DNA of 64,000 nucleotides from Flavobacterium sp. (GTDB lineage Bacteria; Bacteroidota; Bacteroidia; Flavobacteriales; Flavobacteriaceae). A model generated the notes under the pieces. That model saw nothing but the letters and a program-made list of their open reading frames with translations, made no database searches and had not been told where the DNA came from. The stretch is taken from NCBI GenBank assembly GCA_023251135.1, contig JAHEZJ010000028.1, positions 32,183 through 96,182 on the forward strand, written 5' to 3'. Below, piece after piece: positions 62,901-64,000 of this stretch (positions within the stretch are counted from its first letter, which is position 1; every line of letters begins with the position of its first letter). The position numbers were made by a program, and so were the translations under genes.

Positions 62901-63951
62901 CCGTTTCTATCAGGTAAACAATCGCGAAATGAATTTGGGTTCCGGTGTTGGTTTGGCCTTTACCAAACGCCTGGTCGAATTGCATCATGGTGAAATTACC
63001 GCCGAAAGCAAAATGCAGGAAGGAAGCAGTTTTATTGTAACCATTCCTATTTCAGATGCGGTTTACAAAAACGATCAGCACGTGGAAGAATCGGCTTACG
63101 ACTTGTCTATACTCTCCGACAATGACCTTGAAAATGAAGATGCCTTGCTGCCGGAAGAAAATGAAGTGATCGAAAGCAATCAGCCGGTTAAACTTCTTAT
63201 TGTAGACGATAACAGAGAAATTTTAGATTATTTGCAGGATTATTTCAGCAAAATATACGACGTTACCGTGGCCTACGACGGGCAAATGGCGCTGGAACTT
63301 CTGGAACTTCATCCTTTTGATCTGATCATCAGTGATGTCATGATGCCTGAGCTCGATGGTCTGCATTTTTGCAAACGCGTCAAACAAAACATCAATACGT
63401 CGCATATTCCGTTGATGCTTTTAACTGCGAGAACCGAGACCAGCCAGCAAATTAAAGGACTCGAGATGGGTGCCGACGATTATATTACCAAACCGTTTTC
63501 GACACCTTTACTGGCAGCAAAAATCACCAACCTGTTGCGCTCCCGCAAACGACTGAAAGAATATTACTCTGTTGGAAAAGAAATGGTTCCTGAAAATATT
63601 GCTTTTAATACCCTGGACGAAGAATTTTTAAAACAAGCCATTCGTATTGTGGAAGACCATTTGGCCAATTCTGAATTTTCGGTGGATCAGTTTAGCAAAG
63701 AAATCGGAATGAGCCGATCGAATCTCTATTTAAAACTAAAAGCCATCACCGGAGAATCGGCTATGGACTTTATCAAACGAATCCGATTTAAAAAAGCAGT
63801 CGAGCTGATGCAGAGCAAACGTTACACCATTGCACAAATTACGTACATGTGCGGTTTCAACTCGCCTTCTTATTTCTCGACAGCCTTTAAACAACACTAT
63901 GGCTGTATGCCGAGCGAATATTTGGCCAAAATCGACCCTACACAAGAATAA
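59908..63951 (+). CDS. Hybrid two-component system sensor-regulator (HTCS)
   Basis: 1347 residues. A signal/anchor at 1-22 is followed by a periplasmic two-propeller sensor with repeated WIGT..GL..Y blades (about 40-680), a Y_Y_Y domain (about 695-770, NRTYYYYKLEGIDKDWQ), and a membrane helix at about 777-802. Then come the histidine kinase with His838 (NVSHELRTPLTLI), the ATPase domain with NLLSNAFKYT and DTGVGIS, a receiver domain with phospho-Asp1143 (ISDVMMPELDG), and an AraC-type DNA-binding end (about 1235-1340). HTCS proteins bind the oligosaccharide directly and induce their own locus, so this is the likely regulator of the glycosaminoglycan genes. Confidence 0.95.
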   Translation: MKKTIAIAALFYLILFAAKSQAQVQDRYFRTISVDKGLSQSSVFAIAQDTLGFIWIGTQDGLNRYDSKGFKVYRPIRNVKNSLQSYYIRSLFTDHKGQLWVGGNQGISVYNYNTDSFTNYKLPRSIGEWYISSITEDAAHKIWATSITGEVFVLHPEEQNFTAIRFNASSHEIKKIAYIGLWQKQIILGTDVGLFKLNPNSHQLIRINLGAKKPYINAVYADAKQLWVATEGEGVIRYNAENGQVSALLHSSGANSIADNNIRCVGKDTEGNIWLGTFKGLSVFNPKTNTFSNYYHQIAQPYTISQNSVRCFFKDKQNGIWLGTYYGGLNYYHKSDIKFNLLSQNSGKPSLNDEVIGAIKQDAKGNFWIGSNDKGVNYWNKNANTISYFSNSENNPNSLSSNNIKAIEFDDNGNVLIGTHNGGLNVLNPNTGFAQRFRHDENNPNTIAGDLVYSLLKDSKGRIWVGTRSGLDQFHPETKSFTHIHLDKAGKRLASDDITFLFEDSKHRIWIGTTNGVTLFYPDTNLFAAIGHGKLSDDIVNCVTEDSKHRIWIGTREGLRLYDETQESFKTIKARKDFVKETIYGIIPDDEGSLWISTNSGLIKFNPDNGFVQTFDESDGLQNKQFNDYAFCKAKDGMLLFGGIKGLSYFYPAMVKQQPLPLKLSFTALEVLNKTVAAGDDTDILEEHIDQTNELEIGPEYKQFSIFFNTFNYISSNRTYYYYKLEGIDKDWQRTDELKVSYSNLSAGKYNFQIKAIGPNGEMSAVRNLKIVILPPWYKTIWFSLLLLTIIGTAAYIGFKIIKERIKAVQQLKLERIDKERVSYINQVKMDFFTNVSHELRTPLTLILAPLEELLKMPFADKVSKKKHELMFINAKRLYNLVDQLFEFRKTEMGTRQLKVGKADLVGFTQEIFESFKPLSEKNSIHYTYHSEEPQLPFYFDKDAMEKILFNLLSNAFKYTKTGQSIAVTLVKKNDTVQIKVTDTGVGISAEDLSKVFDRFYQVNNREMNLGSGVGLAFTKRLVELHHGEITAESKMQEGSSFIVTIPISDAVYKNDQHVEESAYDLSILSDNDLENEDALLPEENEVIESNQPVKLLIVDDNREILDYLQDYFSKIYDVTVAYDGQMALELLELHPFDLIISDVMMPELDGLHFCKRVKQNINTSHIPLMLLTARTETSQQIKGLEMGADDYITKPFSTPLLAAKITNLLRSRKRLKEYYSVGKEMVPENIAFNTLDEEFLKQAIRIVEDHLANSEFSVDQFSKEIGMSRSNLYLKLKAITGESAMDFIKRIRFKKAVELMQSKRYTIAQITYMCGFNSPSYFSTAFKQHYGCMPSEYLAKIDPTQE

Positions 63952-63976
63952 TTACAACAACACAAACGACTATACC

Positions 63977-64000
63977 ATGCAAAAAGAACACAACAAAACC
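63977..64000 (+). CDS. Possible start of a further gene, cut by the window edge
   Basis: ATG at 63977 begins an open frame (MQKEHNKT) that runs to the end of the window, 25 bp after the HTCS stop. Too short to identify. It could be the next gene of the locus or chance. Confidence 0.3.

Overview
The window looks like a chromosomal segment of a Flavobacteriia bacterium, most likely Flavobacterium. The evidence is low GC, TAnnTTTG-type promoter boxes without classical Shine-Dalgarno sites, C-terminal type IX secretion sorting domains, SusC/SusD pairs, a hybrid two-component system, and lipoproteins with acidic residues after the lipid cysteine. These assignments come from reading the sequence; no database search was run.

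Positions 1-29,036 hold a contractile phage-tail-like injection system. It encodes a sheath (17104), an inner tube (18564), two tail-chaperone-like proteins, a gp27-like hub, a gp5-like spike, a PAAR-like tip (12440), gp25-, X-, J- and I-like baseplate proteins (23274-25742), and three long fibre-type proteins (3520, 6265, 25796). No capsid, portal, terminase, integrase, AAA+ ATPase or obvious tape-measure gene is visible. A lysis set (M15 peptidoglycan peptidase, small lipoprotein, holin) and an S24-type repressor resemble an R-type tailocin. However, two predicted HExxH metallopeptidases, each followed by a lipoprotein gene, look like cargo effector/immunity pairs, which resembles injection systems more. 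One fibre ends in a complete intein-like Hint domain. The transcription units share a conserved element (consensus CTACTGAAACTACTG) lying exactly 42-43 bp upstream of a TAnnTTTR box in seven places, including a divergent pair, which points to one dedicated activator.

Positions 29,100-36,250 are a reverse-strand vitamin B12 uptake operon. It runs from a cobalamin riboswitch through a BtuB-like TonB-dependent receptor, a BtuG-like beta-propeller lipoprotein and a surface lipoprotein to a large beta-propeller protein with a type IX sorting domain, and closes with a strong terminator.

Positions 36,728-40,260 hold unrelated single genes: a FabH-type ketoacyl-ACP synthase, an exported amidohydrolase and an AraC-type regulator.

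Positions 40,905-63,951 are a glycosaminoglycan utilisation locus: GH88 unsaturated glucuronyl hydrolase, PL8 lyase with a sorting domain, PL12 heparinase III-like lyase, SusC, SusD, ROK sugar kinase, sulfatase, a PL15-like DUF4962/heparinase II-III protein and a one-protein hybrid two-component regulator. The set resembles the Bacteroides thetaiotaomicron heparin/heparan sulfate locus with an added hyaluronan/chondroitin-type PL8 enzyme. Families of intergenic repeats lie inside it at 40,355-40,618, 47,266-48,235 and 55,299-55,499.
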